Assembly: GCA_018389105.1 (NCBI GenBank) | Contig: JACATO010000067.1 | Span: forward strand, 186,001-250,000 | Origin: Nautilus pompilius | Taxonomy: Eukaryota > Mollusca > Cephalopoda > Nautilida > Nautilidae | Length of the DNA: 64,000 nt | Direction of reading: 5' to 3' | Shown: piece by piece, positions 1 to 14,692 of the stretch | Layout of the letters: each line of letters starts with the position of its first letter | Numbering within the stretch: the first letter of the stretch is position 1 | Program-made: the position numbers and the translations under genes | Notes under the pieces: model-generated | What the model was told of the DNA's origin: nothing | Database searches by the model: none | Seen by the model: the letters and a program-made list of their open reading frames with translations, nothing else

Positions 1-689
1 CAAAATCTCCAGTCAACCGAAATTCACCCCGTAAGTTTAGGAATTTCTTATAACTGACTTTTTCACACTTGACAAGTTATTTACATGTTAGTCAAAAGAA
101 CCTCCCACATTTGCAATGATTCATTTATTGGATGATGAACTTAGCACAGAATGTTGAGAATTTTACACCACCAATAGTTGATAAGACCTTCACCTGCCAG
201 CTTGGAAAACTTAGAAATGACAGTCCTAACTTGGTTGTTACTAACTGAAAAGAACCAAAACATGCACTTGTTTTGTCAGTTTTCAAAGCCATAGGTGAAA
301 AAGTAAAAAGAATGCTAGAACTACAAGACATTTAAAAAATCTAGTTCCAGTCTGAGAACCAACCATTACTTGACTGCTAATGATGATTCCAGCTAGGGTT
401 GAGAACTCCAGAATGTATGCTTAATATATGAATACCCAAAATTCACTGCCATTTACTAAACCATGTCAGAGGCCTTATTTATTTTTTTGTTGAGAAATTA
501 CAATATTACTATAAATTCTTAACTTGACAAGCATGGAAAGTATTTATTTGCTCACACCTTGCCTCTGCTTCCCTTCTGATTTCATTCTTTGGTGTGTTAT
601 GATTGATCTCAGATTATTTACTTTTTTATCTCACAGCCTCATTATATCCACCAAACTCTCTCCTACTTGCATTCAAAATCTTAGTTCTG

Positions 690-1240
690 TTATATGCATC
701 TATCCTTTATCCTCATCTTGAATATGGTATACAGGGAGGGCAAGGAGACCTTATTTAAGAAAAGAATACTGAATTACTAGAAAGAGCTTAGTATAGAATT
801 AGACTTTCCAGATTTTAAATATTTTAAATATGCCGAATGAGTGAGAATAATAAAGTTTTACCTAGTTTGGATATCAGTCATTTAAGGGTAAACTCATAGG
901 TATTTTCAAAATAATTCAGGCTTTCATTGGATGGACAAAATTTTTTTGACTATTTACAGTTATTAATACTAAAGGTCAGAATTTTAAAAAATTAGTTGAG
1001 ATGTTTTAGAAAACAGCATTTTAGTAAATGGATTAAATAAATTACCAGCGAAAGAGTAAACTAATCAAATCATCATATTGATGGAAGTTTCCTTTTTCCA
1101 GTGGCTTTGAATAAGCCATTTTCTTGTAATCATTAGACAGAACTATTGGTTTGTGACTGTACAAAGTACTCAAATATTTTGTTGATGCCAGATTCCCTAT
1201 TTGGAAATGTATGAAGGCCTAAAAACTTTGATGCTAAATG
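690..1240 (+). mobile_element. decayed CR1/jockey-like LINE reverse-transcriptase C-terminal fragment
   Basis: Broken reading frames on the plus strand resemble the region after the reverse transcriptase of CR1/jockey LINEs. They include a leucine/arginine segment like the YLRK motif, then GKLIGIFKIIQAF, which corresponds to the conserved RGDLIEVFKI block. There are several stops and frameshifts and no ends. It lies in the intron before the first EFCAB6 exon seen here. The rest of 1-2900 shows no recognisable exon. Confidence 0.4.
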
Positions 1241-1879
1241 ACATGTGTAAATTTAATTTTGAATTATAGCATGATTTATTGCTATACTTTTGTGCTTTTT
1301 TTGAGTTATATGGGCTCCACAAGGGAGGAATTCTAAAGGTGTAGCTAAATCTTGCAGTCTTCAGATGACTCCTGCTAATTTTGAGAGTTTTTGAGCTGCA
1401 GACCCTTCTGATGATATCCTTAGTTTAGTAAGGATTGGATATCGTGTAAGGCAGCAGCAAGGTAGGTTAGCAAAGCAAGCTTGCTTATCATCTTGGTAAC
1501 TGTGGGCTGGGATAATTTTGGTGTTTAGCTTTGGTGACAAGCTTTTCTCACTTTTATTTGTCCTAGTCCATTTTTCATGTGTTTCTTCTGGTGGTGGTAC
1601 TTGCTCCCATTCCTGATTGGAAAAGTTCTTGAGTATCCTGTGGTTTGCTTATCTGGCAGTGAACTCCTTAATCATTAAGGCTAGAAGGTAATTATGCAGT
1701 TGTGAACTGAAAATAGTTAAGGATGTGTTATTTATTGAGAATGAAGATGCTATATGGCTAACTACCACCATCACATTACTAAGAGAAGTTTCTAAGTCTC
1801 TGGCTATGTACATTTAAAAAGGATAATTTTGACCATAACTGGATACTGGCTAAACTATTTTTACTATTTGGTATTAAAA

Positions 1880-2480
1880 CTTTTTTAAAACTAGTAATAA
1901 AAGTGTGCATAGGTGACACTAAACTGGAAAATATAGTTTCAGAAAAGAATCTTCGGGTTAACTGTTAACCCCATTCTCAAATGTGAAGAGCAGCATATTT
2001 CAGGTACAGACAAAGCAAACAGGATGTTAGGAGTAATTAACTAGAGTATTGAATATAAAAGTAAAGTTTCAGTATTGATGTATAAATTCTTGGTTTTTAC
2101 ACTACATGCTGTGTACCTGTGGAGTCTTATTTAAGAGAGAATGTTAATTAAATAGAGTTCAACATAGATACCAGAATGTTTGTGTCTCTCCAGGATTTGG
2201 AATTCACTGACTGATTTAAAATATTAAATTTACCAAGTTTGAAATAAGACCTAATAGAAGTTCTCAAGCTAATTAGGGGTTTTGAATGTGCAGACAGGGA
2301 ACAAATTTTTTGCTATCTATAGTTACTAGGAGCCATAATTACAAATTAGCTAAGATTCCAGTATGATTAGATATTTGTTAGTAATAAAATCTGTTACAAA
2401 GTGGAATAAAATATGCCCAAGTGTAGTTAATACTAATGGTGTTAATTTAAGAATTGAATTGATGTCCATTTCTCTTCTCT
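1880..2480 (+). mobile_element. CR1-like LINE fragment (plus copy of an inverted pair)
   Basis: The degraded translation contains KANRMLGVI, IEYKSKVSVLMYKFLV and a region resembling ERVQHRATRMF...LNLPSLKYRR, all typical of the CR1/jockey reverse-transcriptase C-terminus. A related copy lies in opposite orientation at about 21185-21605; the two share long near-identical blocks such as ctaattaggggtttcgaa-type sequence and the adjoining 200 bp. Multiple stops show it is dead. Confidence 0.7.
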
Positions 2481-2900
2481 GGAGGCCCTTTTGGCTCCCT
2501 CCTTTCTTATAACTACTAAACCGAATAAATTAATGAAATATCAGTAGTGCTAGTTAGTGGATGTGTTAACCAATGATACTTCTTTTTTCTACCTGAAAGC
2601 CTGTATAAGTCATGCTTTTTTGTAGCAATTAAACTATCTATCTAACTGAATTAAAAAACTTTGTGGAAATTTTTGGGTCACACAACAGTTAACACATTAT
2701 AATTTTTTGATTATGATAAATTAAAAAATAAACAAACAAAACAAGTGCATGTTCCTCTGATAAAAGATAACTAAGTGGACTTGGCTCCTGAAACTTCTCC
2801 AACCTTCTATTGTACAGTAAAGTGAAAGTGTAAATTGCAATATTGTTTTTAAATTGGGTTGGTTATATGTATTTTTGCCTACCATTCTGTTGGTTTTTAG

Positions 2901-5900
2901 GCTGGGAGTAAAAGTGGAAAGTTCAACAGAGAAAATAGCCTGGGAGGAGTTTTTGGAAAAGCTTTCTAAGCCTGTTGCTGTTGCTGCTGATGTGTCTGCA
3001 AGTTTGCCTGAAAATACAACCAGGAAGTACGTTTGCCAGTATTTCAACTTGCCATATACCCATTTTCTGGAAAATCTGTTTTCTCCCAGTCATTGGACCC
3101 TGTCTGTCAAGTAGACGACAAACTTTGTGTACTGCAGTTTAGAAAAATGTTTTGATTTCTGCATAACAGATTTCAATCAGAAAAATTACACAGACAGACA
3201 TTCTAGTATAAAAGTTTATTCAGCCAACTCTAAACTTTAAAAAGAAATTGTTCAATAGTTTGAAATTATGCTTTCTCTGTCTGCATTTGTATATCAGTAA
3301 TTTTTGTTTGATTTATAATTTTATAATGCAGACACCTACACATGCATGTGCACATGGAGGCCATAATTGTGGACTTGAAAATAAGTTCATCAAGCATAAA
3401 GGAAGATTCTATCAGTGGAAAAAAATCTTGTATGAGAGAAGTTTGAAAAAAAAAATACATGTAAATAAATGCATGAATACATTATGCATGTATGAATAGG
3501 ATATTTTGTCATTGAGTCCTTAATTCACAGTTAGGGCTAAGAGAGAGAGAAAGATTGTGTTTATGCTATTTTTTTGTTCTTTTCAAGGTGTCTTCCATTA
3601 AGAGTAGTACCAAGCACTGTAGATGCTGAACACACCCATGACCTGCTTCGGAAACGTGTGAGATCAGCCTTCCCATCAACACGCCATGCATTTTTGTATC
3701 TGGACAAAGTAAGTCAGGGAGTAGATGACTTTATTTGACTATAGGCCCCTGTTTCATGCACATATTGGCAAAGTAAAATTATTTTTCTGTCAATCTGACT
3801 TGAAAATTTTCATATTTGTCTTAAAACACCAGTGTTAAAATTAGATAATTTGTTTTCTTAATAATAATAAAATAAGGTAAAAAAAAAAAAGTTTTCTTTA
3901 TGTATTTAGCATAATGTTAAGTAACTGTATATTTTCTTCTACTTTCAGGAAATACATTTTATGTTAACATGCACTTTATTTATTGTTGTTTCAATTATTC
4001 TTGGAATAGATTGAAAAATTACAAAAAAAAAAAAAAAATGGACAGAACACGTTTAAATTTAAGCCAGTACAAAAATAAGATAATGATAATATTATAATAA
4101 TGATGAACTGTAACCTAGTGACAAAATACTTGCATAAATCACCTGAATATTCCAAACACACAGTGGCCATTTTCAGTAAAAGGACTTCCAGACATCAGAA
4201 CCCGAAGTAAAGACTAAAAAAAAAAAAAAGTATGTAATACATGATGCACACAAATAAGGTAGAGGTGGAAAAGGCAAATTACACAGCATAAAAAGAAAAG
4301 GAAAAAAAAAATTAGAATAACAATAGTTAAGTGGATAAATGCTCACTGGGAAGCTGTTGAAGAGATTTAATAATTTGAAGTTTGAAATCTGTATTGGCAG
4401 ATGTCAAGAGAGCAGTGATGCTGCCAGCTACCCACACTCTCTCTCTCCATATGAATTGTGGAGTCCTACCTTAGCTATCATGTAGTTTTGCAGAACGGGT
4501 GACGTAGTGAAAGTCCCTACTAGAATTCTTCATTTTCAAATATAGGAGGAAGTCAGAGTTCTTAGAAGAAACCATACTGGATAGGTATTGCAGACCAAGC
4601 TGGTAGGGATTTGACCTTGGGGCCTTCAGTCTTGGCATTCCAGTAGGCTAACCACTGGGCCATTGGCAACCCCATTTAAATACCAGTGAAGTTCAATCAA
4701 AGCTGGCTCAGTTACCATTATGGTGATGCTATTTCAGCCAGGTTTCATATGAATAGCATTTCAGATTTTTTTAAAATTACAAAATCTATACAAAAATGGT
4801 ACTACTACTAATAATATCTAATAAAAAACATGGGGTTTATTTATTAGTTAAATAATGATTACATTTTTAAGCAAACCATTTTAAGGCGTCCTTTTTATTT
4901 GCTTTGTTTTCAAATTTTTGAAAATAGAAATATAAACTTTTGTGATTTTATCTGAAGTCAGGAACCAGTTGTTTCTATAAGTAACTATGAAGTATTAAGG
5001 ACGAAATCTAAGGGTTGTAAGAGAAAAAATCTGCCTGAATAATTTTTCCTGTACTGTAGTTGCACTACAATATGTAAAGTTACTGCTGATATATGATTTA
5101 GAATGAATGACAATAATTAAAGCAACCAAAGCTGCATGCTCAGATTTGTGTAGCTCATTCATCATGAATTTTCTCTACTTTTTTTTTTTTTTTTAGTTTT
5201 TTTAAAATTTAAATTTAAATTTCTACATTTAGAAGCCATTCTTAGAAAGCATGGTGTAAAATGATATGGAATTGTTACAGTTAACTTCTTCAGTCAACAA
5301 TAAAACAATTTTGCTTATTGGGGTAAGGGAATTTTTTTCATAGATATATTTCAAGCAAAGCTATGTTCTACACTTTTTTCTGTGTTGGATAGGACATAAA
5401 AGGCTGGGTGACAAGAAGAGACTTTCAGAATATGATGGACCAATTCCAAATACGTATTGAGCCTAACTTCAAGCAGTTGATGATCCAACTCGACCCGCAA
5501 AACACCAATAAGATTTCTTATGAAAAATTCTTCAACATGTTTGGAACCAAAGCGTCATTGGTAAATATATCAACTATAGTTAAAAGGTTTTTATTTTTTT
5601 TAATAATAACTTTACCTATATTATTCATTCCATTGGAATTTCATTAAGTTTGAACTTTCAATATTTTTTGTAATCTCTTTTTTAAAAGAGCTGAAAAACA
5701 TCCTCCAAAGTCTTGATATGAGAATCTCTAGTTAATTACTTCTTATATTCCTGGTTAGAAACTATTTCAATTCTAAGTGTAGCCATCCACTTTTAATACA
5801 AAATAATGGGTTCATTATTTTCTTTCTGGTGTGATGCTGTTTAATTTTATTTAATTCTGTAGCAAAATCCTGATGAACACAAGTGTTCTAACAGCAGCCC

Positions 5901-8900
5901 AGAAGCCACACTTCAAGTCTCAGCCAACAGCAACATCTCTTTAGAGACTGTGAGTAAAACAATGTCCTTTCTGCTTGCTTTGTGAGCCCCTGTTTTGACA
6001 TAGGGGACATCTCGCAGAAGTGAGCTAGAGGTATGGGGAAGGTGTGTGGTATTATCCTTGGTCACCAAGCAGGTTATCTGGGTATGGTTGGTGGGAGGAG
6101 GGGTGCTTGAGCTGTGGTCAAAGTGCAAGTCAGTCAGGAGTTAACTGCAGAACCTTCATCACAGCTACCAAGAAAATGTCTACTAGAAAGCTTAATTTTT
6201 CAGAGGTGGTAGGAATCCAGTGTGCCTGGAGAAAACCAAGATGACTGGTTAGTGAAGAAAAGCTAAAAGAAAACATTCCCTATGACAAACTGAATCAGTC
6301 TCAACTGGGAATTCAAACTCAGGTCTTCAATCTTTGACCTTGCAGGGATCATGACTTGGGTTGCTATATCTCCTATGGCACCGTTTCTTCTCACCCATCT
6401 CTATCAGTTGGTCACCATTGGCTTTTCTGAGCACTCAGGTTTTCTTCCACATCTAAACAGAGGAACACTAGTAGGGGATTTCATTAGGTCAGAGTGTATC
6501 AGTCATTTTGTACTGGCCATTGTTCTTGGTACCACGTGCCACACTACCAGCTGGTGTTCTGGGTCTTGGTTTACATTAGCAGTCAGGTATATGATGACAT
6601 TGTCAGTGACAACCCCTATATATGCTGGTAACTGTAATTATGGACTCACAATTAGAAACAAAAAGGATATTTTAATGAAGGGAAGTCTTATGTAATCAAA
6701 GGAGTTCCAACATAAACTTACTTTGTAATAAATTTTGTCATTTATTTGTAGTCAAATGCTAATATACATGTAACTACTATATGCATTAGTGAAAATATTA
6801 TACATAAAATGTGATATTTCATTGGTGAGTCTGCAGTCATGTTTTCTAGTGTATCTGTTGAGTTCATTCTGTTAACTGCATACTCTATTATTGATAAACT
6901 TTTCTTTCTTACAGAATGGATTTAAAGATGAATTAATCTTTTATCTGTATTATAATACTGTAAATTTTCCTCTCTCTTAGAAAGATGGAAAGACACTGAA
7001 AGAAAAAGTCATAAAAAACTGGATAAAAATACAGAATGAAATCGGTCTCATTGACAAGACTGGAAAACATGTGATTCATCCACTGACCTTAAAAGCAGTT
7101 CTTGACACCTATGCACCTGCAATATCTGAGCATCACTTTAAATGGTAAGTGTCGGAGTGAGTTAATGTATCTACAACAAAAGGGAGAGAAATTAATTTCT
7201 TAATACATAATCACATGACTTTTCTGTGGTTGGAAATCATGGCTGAATCTTTAGCTGAGTTGAATAGGCTGTCAGATTGCTTAGCATTGCATTGTGGGAA
7301 AAAATTTCTTAATTATAAGTGGATAGAAACTTTGTACAGATTCCGCCTTGCCCCATTTTCCATGCTTTAATGTTGCTAAGTTTTATTTATACTGCATTTA
7401 AAAAAATTACTAGAAAAGACAATTAGAAGAGTTGGGTGAGGGTACTGTTATGTTAAACTTCAAAAGAGGATGCCATGCCAAAAATAAAGTAAATAAGGAT
7501 CAATCTACCAGGCCTGTCACTTTGTCTTTAGCAGTAAAAGGTAAAAAAAAAAAATTAATTGGGAAACTGTTGAGTGTTTTATTTTCCTTTTTTTTTCTAA
7601 AGTTGTGCCCATTGTGAAGATTAAGCCTGTCTCCTGCAACTAGAAGCAAAATTTTTGTTTAAAAGGCAGTGTCTTTGTTGTTGATACTATGAACCCATAT
7701 AGAATATAAAATTTTTTATTCTTGAATATAAATTGTATGACTTAGGAAACTTTGAAGTCTATTACCATTTTTAAGATGTCTTATCACTCAGTTTTAAGGC
7801 TGAAAGAACTAATCATGAATTTTCAAATCAGTTAATTTTTATTCATACTTTAAAGAATGTTATAATATATTCTTCAGCTCGTTTGAAATGAGAATAGAGA
7901 AAGTTGTGATGCCAGAACCCATACATATCTCACACACAACAGCTGTGACGCACAACTACATCCAATATAGCACAACCACGGGTGTAACCAAACTATACAG
8001 AACAACTGTGGCACACAGCAAAACATCTCCTAAAACTCTACAACCAAAAACCATATGAAACTTCATTTTATGACATTCAGATAAATGCCATATAGCATAC
8101 TATCTTGCATAGTTATTAGTTATGATATATATATATATATACATACAACACTGCTACAATGTACAATCAAATAGCATCTAGCACTACTTTGACACACAAC
8201 CAAACATCATGTAGCACCATTTTGCACAAGTGTGGTACACTAAGTTATTTATGGTCTTAACAACTGGAGAAGTTCAAATACAGTTGAGCATGATGCTGAT
8301 CATATCACCACCTTGTTTATTATGGTCATTAAAATCATTATTCTCTAACATTGCCAAGTTGGGTACAGGAAGTGAAGTGTCAGCCTAAATGATTTTGGGG
8401 AGAAGAAACTGCATTCATAAATGTATATCTTTAATCTGTTTTTGATGCATATATATTTATTTATTTTTGTTTAATTTTAGCTTACTGAGCAGATGCCATG
8501 AGCACTGTGAAGACAGGGTGAATTACTTGGAATTCTTCGACAAGTTGTTGCAAGATACAAAGCCGGAAGTTGTGCAAGAAGTCATTGGAGACTCTAAGCA
8601 AAACAAAGTCCAAAAACATCTTGATCAACCAGCAAAGTTAGTAGCCTGTCATATTTTCTTGATTACTGCCACAGACTCTTAATGATTAAAAAAAAACAAC
8701 AAATAAGTAAAGTAAGTGGTAACAAAGAGATAAAAAAACAAGTTAGTAATATATTTGTTTATTTAAAATTTGAAACATTAGCCAGTTAATGATATTAGTG
8801 GGAAAAAGTGCAAGAATTATGAAGAGTGAAATTAGAATTGTTATTTTGGAGAATTTTTTTTTAAAAATAAGAATAATGCTTATTTAAATTTATCTTTTAG

Positions 8901-11900
8901 CAAGAAGATGAAATTAATGGAAATAAAAATTAAAGAAAAACATATTATTCATGAATGTATTTTTAGTGGATGTTGTAGAAAAATAATCTCAGAAACAAAA
9001 ATAATATTGAAATTTGTTGAAGATTTTTGAATGAAGTTGTCTAATTATGTAGTATGTAGACAGCTATGGTTTTAGTATCTTAAAATCCATATTTGCTTCT
9101 TTTTTTTTCTTTTTTAAATGAATTGTTATTCCATGATGCTAATTTGTATCCAGTGTGAGCTCAGAAGCACTAGTAGTAGTTGTGCTGAACTGGCTGTATA
9201 TTTAGTCAACATGCTTGTAATGCAAAACATTCCAGTTGGCATGCAGAGGGTTAAACTAGATAGATATGTTTGTTTTTTTTTTCATTTGCCTCTGTTATCT
9301 GTAACTGGCACTTTTGTTAGTTTATTTATGTTTCTTTTATATTTTTGTTAAAAATAAATTGTTGTTTTCTGGATTATTAAGAATTATTGCAGGTATGCAT
9401 GGAATCTGAAAGTAAGTTTCCATTTGATTATAAGTAAGAAAATGTTCCCACATTGCATTGCTATGAAAGTTGGCAAACTGCTTGATCCTAGTTGAAGTCA
9501 ACTGATGTACATATTTGAGGATACTTGTGCACATGAAAAACATGCTATTGTTTAGAATGCAGATGCTGGCCACTGCATCTGTAATGATAATTGTAATTAA
9601 AACAGCCAACATTGTGCCTATGCTTATTATAATTAGGTGAAATGGTGTCAACTTTTGTTAAATTGCATTATGGGAACATTTTCCTAATTATAGGCTCATA
9701 AAAACTTGCTTCAGATTTTCTAGGTTCCTGTCTTAATTGCTTCATAACCTACTGTATTAATCTTTATTAAGATGTTAATTTTAAAGAAAAAATTTATTTT
9801 AAGAATGAATGCAGTATCAAAGAATGTTATAAGCCTGCATCAGATGTCTCCTGCTCAGGTTATTTTTTATATCACACACAAGTTCCTGGATTACAAGGAT
9901 CGGTTGCAGGATCTGTTTGACTTGTGCGATGTGACGAGGTGTGGTAGGATAATGAAGAAAGATTTCAGAAAAGTTAGTTCATTTTTATTAATGTTGGTTT
10001 CCTTTATCATTTTACTCAGTCACACGAATGAAACAATTTTGCAATGACAGCAAAGAAATCTTGTATACTCTAGCTTTATTCTTGTATTTGTTTTTATCCA
10101 GTTTTCTTCAGCTGACCAAGCAATATGCAAGTTGTACTGAAACTGACCCTGTGGGGAGGTGGTTGGGTAGTATAAAACATCATCTGCTACCTCAATTTGG
10201 TTTCTTTCTGGAATCTTGTGGAAGAAACTGGTTGGGAAAACAACTTCTATAGTGATGAGATGGTACATCTTTTTCTGTGATAAACAAACTTATGTAGCAG
10301 TTTTGGGATGGAATGAAAAAGAAATAAGTAGTTGCATTTCTCTGAATAATAAAGAAAATTCTTTCAGAGGAAGATAAATGGAGAAATACTTCTTTTCTTT
10401 GAACAGTTTCTGAAGGCTGTAAAACTTTGGTTCAGAGATGGGGGCAGCCAAACCCTTTTGGTGTAGCTATTCTGTGACTAATTGATTCATCTACAGGCCT
10501 GAAATTTTGTACAACAACCATAAGTTATTTGGACAGAGCCTAAAAGAAAACAAGAAATTAAAAAAAAAAAACAAACTTTCTTCTAACCAGTTTACCTTAT
10601 TCTCTGTGTGCTTTATGTATCTACCTTGGCTGGAACATGGCTGTTATTTGTACTTTTGTGATACTAATATGTAACCCTGATGGTCAGTAATCCATTTTCT
10701 TCTTTGTTTGCTCATACTTTGACATTTTCATTTTTTTAACAGCTTATACTGAACTCTGGCATTTTAATGACCAATGCACAGTTCAAACATTTCACTGCCC
10801 AGCTCCACTTTCAAAATGACTTCATTACCTCAAAAGACTTTAAAGATGGATTTTCTGAAATGTTCAAGATTTGCCACTCTACCAATGAAATGCTAAATTC
10901 TGCTGAAAGGAATGAATTAGACAGAAAATACCACCCTCCTATATTAAAAGCTTGTAATGTTGAGGCTCTGTTGCAAAAATTAATTTCTGAGAACTCTCAG
11001 GTAAGCAATATCATTTCTGGACTGGATCTGAGAAGGAATTTATTTCATTTAGACATGTACTCCTATAGTTCCAGTTCTGACAAGCAACGTAATTCTGTAA
11101 TAAATGTTTGTTTTGTGTTTAGAAAAATTCTATTACATCTGAGTTACCCACTTTAATTAATTAGTTAGTTTTTTTTTTTTAAATGCAACTCATCGTTTTT
11201 CTGCATGACAGTAATTTTTATACTATCTGTATTATTACTAGATTAATAATAATGGCCTTGTTTTATCAAGGGAGATAAATGCATGTACCAGCATGCCTTC
11301 CCTGTCAAAAATTTCTAATATCCATGGTTAGACAATGATCAAATATGAATGATAGCTAAAATTTTGAAGAAGAAAATGCTATTTAATTTTTGCTAAAAAC
11401 TAAGACAGGATTCTCCAAACACTATCTACTCCATGAATACTGCTGTGTATCATTCTCTAATGTATTTACGTATGTGTGTAGACATGTTTGTTTTGAAGGA
11501 TGTGATGGACGTCTTCGACAAGTTCTGCGAAAATCAAAAAGGCTTTTTGGTCAAGGAGAACTTCAAAAGTATTCTGACATTTTATGCAATTCTCCCACTC
11601 GATGAAGAGTTTGAAGAGCTATGTAATAAGCTGGGCATTAGTGAGATTGAAGAATTTACTTACAAAGTCTTCTTGGAAAAACTATCATCAGATGGCACTA
11701 TAAACAGGTATTTTAGGCCTTGAGTTGACATTTTAATTACCACAGTATAGTTACCTGATGCATGTTATCAAAAAAAATTTTCTATTCTTTATAGATTTAC
11801 AAGAGCAATATAGATTTCTATTTTTTTTTAAAAAAAAGCTTTTTGAATTTGTTTTATTCACTTATATATTTTAAGTCTTATACAGAATACATCACTTTCT

Positions 11901-14623
11901 TAGCTTTCTCCATGGCTGGCTCTGTTTAAGTGATACACTGTATCAAAGGGACACTAAAGTTTATAAACTTTGGACCTAGTCCTGCTGTCAGCTTAAGACT
12001 TAATCTCTCCTTCCCTGTGGTGTCTAAGCCTCTTGTTGTCATTGTAAAATAATCATTTATTGACTACTTTTATCAACAATTAAATAAAACTAATTTAAAG
12101 TTCTTAATCCTATTACCCCAAATATTTATCAACTATTATGATTTGTATCCAAGTTGACTATTAGGGCTAAATGAGTTAATACAGGTATTATTTACTAATT
12201 AGGCTTTGTTTTAATGGTATAATTATTAGTTTATGCAAATCATCAGGCAGATATAATTAGCATTCCCATATTCATACTGTAAGCACCACAATTTTGTGTT
12301 CCTTAGAATAGGAGGGATGTCAGAATCGTGAAGCCCTTACAGCACTAATTGCACAATTATGACGACAAAGTCATTTGTGGTCTTTTTGATAGGAGAGCTA
12401 TAGTATTACTTGCATTAATGCTTGAAAAGTATTGAAAGTTCAAATTTACTAAAATTAACTCTAAACTAATGATATAGGTTATTTTTTAAAAAACGTTTCT
12501 AGATAAGGTGCAAATTAAGCTTTTAATAACATTAACAAAGAAATCCAAATAAAAAAGAACTGATTCCATAGGAAAGGTTTATGATAGGTTAACTAGAATT
12601 TGTATTGTTTCAAGGGTAAGCTTGTAATGTAATGAGAACAAATTAATATTTGTTTTTTTAAGTAATAGCCTTGTTCATGTGTAGAATAAATTATTATAAG
12701 TTGTTGCTGTGCAAGCAGTTTTAGTAAGATTTATCGTTTGCAGAATATGTTCTACTGACATGTATTTCCAGATTTGGAGGATCATAAACAAGCCCAGTGT
12801 AAACTTACTGTCAGTGTCAGTAAATATATTTTCTGTTGTTAAAGCTGTGTGCATCATCAGTAATAAAACTTTGTTATAACTAAGTGAGAATGCCCTGGGA
12901 TTTATTATAAATGCATAGAAACTCTTGAATAGTGGATCATCTTCTGCCTATTCTTAACCTCACTATTGTGTTATTCTTCTCACAAAAAAAAATGTAAAGA
13001 ATATCAACAATCAAATGTAATAGTTTTTAAATTTTGTATTTTACTTTTATTTTGCCTAGTGGGCAAAACAGAACTTCATTTGCATTTCTCATTGGCAGGC
13101 ATGATACACAGGATGAATGTTTGATTTCACTTCCCAATTCATCTGAGAGCCATGAGTTGCACACCAGCCCAGACTTGATAGTGAAGGAGGTGGCTGAGCA
13201 GCTCAGGTGAGCAGTTAGAATGGAGTCATCCATTGATCATCTTAAAAAGAACAGACTCCTGGATGGAAGATAAGCCTAGTTCAGAGATTGGTAGTATCTA
13301 CAGCACTGCTTTCTATTTTAAATGGCTCTCTTTTTATTCTCTCTCAGAGGATCAGCATGTGTAAACATAAGGTTACAGAGGGTTTTTTTAGTGTTTTTTT
13401 GTCTAATTATTAGAAGCATCAAGTTAGTTTTGCTGTTCATTTTTTAGTAATCTAAATGTTTAAACTTTACTGTTTTTTTTTTGTTGTTGCATGTGCATCC
13501 TCATCCCCTCACCCCCCCCACCTACCAGACTCTTACCTGCATCATCTGCAATCAATTCCCCTGTCCCCCCTTCCTAGATAATTAATTAAATCATTTTACT
13601 TCATTTGGATTTGAAATTGCTGATGTGGGATTATTTGCCTCATATGGCACATTTTCAATGCAGGAAAAAACCTCCTCCTTTCTACTTTTTGTTTAATTAA
13701 AATTCTATAAGCAAGATGCCATCTGTGTGAAAAGCTAAAGCTCTCTTATTTCTCAGCAGATAGAAGCTTCTTTTCTCCCCTTTCCTTTAACAAATCATAT
13801 TTTGTAGTCAGATTTATTAAATGTTTTAAATTTTAACTCAGCTTTCTCCTTTTTTAGATGCAAACTAAAAGAAAACTATGCAAAGATTTATGCAGCTTTC
13901 AGAAGCTATGACTTTAAGAGGATCGGGTTTGTGTCTCCTCCTGCCGTCAAGAGAATTCTGGAAGATCTTCACTACAAGTTGGACAGTGACAAGTTCTATG
14001 ATCTTCTTCATAGGTAGGTAGTTTTTGCCTTGCTTTTTTTGGGAAACCTCCACCCTCTGGGTGACATTATCATTAAGATGCCTCCAATGTTATATGCTCG
14101 CTAAATGTTTGAGAATTCTCTGACCACCAACTCTTCTCACTCCAATCCCATAATTATTTATCATCAGTGCTTTAGGAGTAAGAGTAAAGGGTTAAATGTG
14201 GGCTTCTCTTAGCCTCAATCATTACTGTTAACAAAACATCTTAATTTCTTTTAAACTCTTTCATTTTTCTCCAGTAAGCACTGAATTAAAATAGTAATTT
14301 TAATCTGATTATCAACATGTCAGAGAAAGAAAGGTTATAAAACTTATTATCTAGCAAAATAAAAAGGTTTTCTTCCATAACTTGGAATTAACATTTTTAT
14401 TATGAATACCAACTTTTACATAGTGTTATTCTCATGTAGTACAAGAAATTCAGCAAAAATAAATGTCAAAGAAAATTGTGGTTTTGTTTGTCAACTAAGA
14501 ACAACTTTGCTTTTTAATTTTACAGTATTTTTTATTTTTATACTGACTTTTCTGACACTTAGCATTACTTTCTTAAAATAACACTATTTCAGATATAATA
14601 TAAGTCAGTCTTATTCTAATCTG

Positions 14624-14692
<69 letters not shown>

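Larger units (their letters stand above)
2901..9972 (+). other. EFCAB6: EFCAB6-like exons, N-terminal block in window (7 exons)
   Basis: The first exon opens in phase 2 and carries the end of an EF-hand (KIAWEEFLEKL), so a preceding exon must exist before position 1. Exons two and three form the next hand, with a loop split by the intron (DKDIKGWVTRRDF) and its partner ending NKISYEKFFNMF. The 29-codon exon at 5863-5949 is a polar linker without EF character. The exon at 9804-9972 ends with a hand containing CDVTRCGRIMKKDFRK. Its acceptor (ttttaag) was chosen because it restores phase, and it is the weakest splice call of the block. Confidence 0.75.

Noticed and set aside
11390-11605. Exon using the acceptor at 11480
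   Set aside because: It would place a TGA in frame after four codons; the acceptor at 11497-11498 restores phase with both neighbours.
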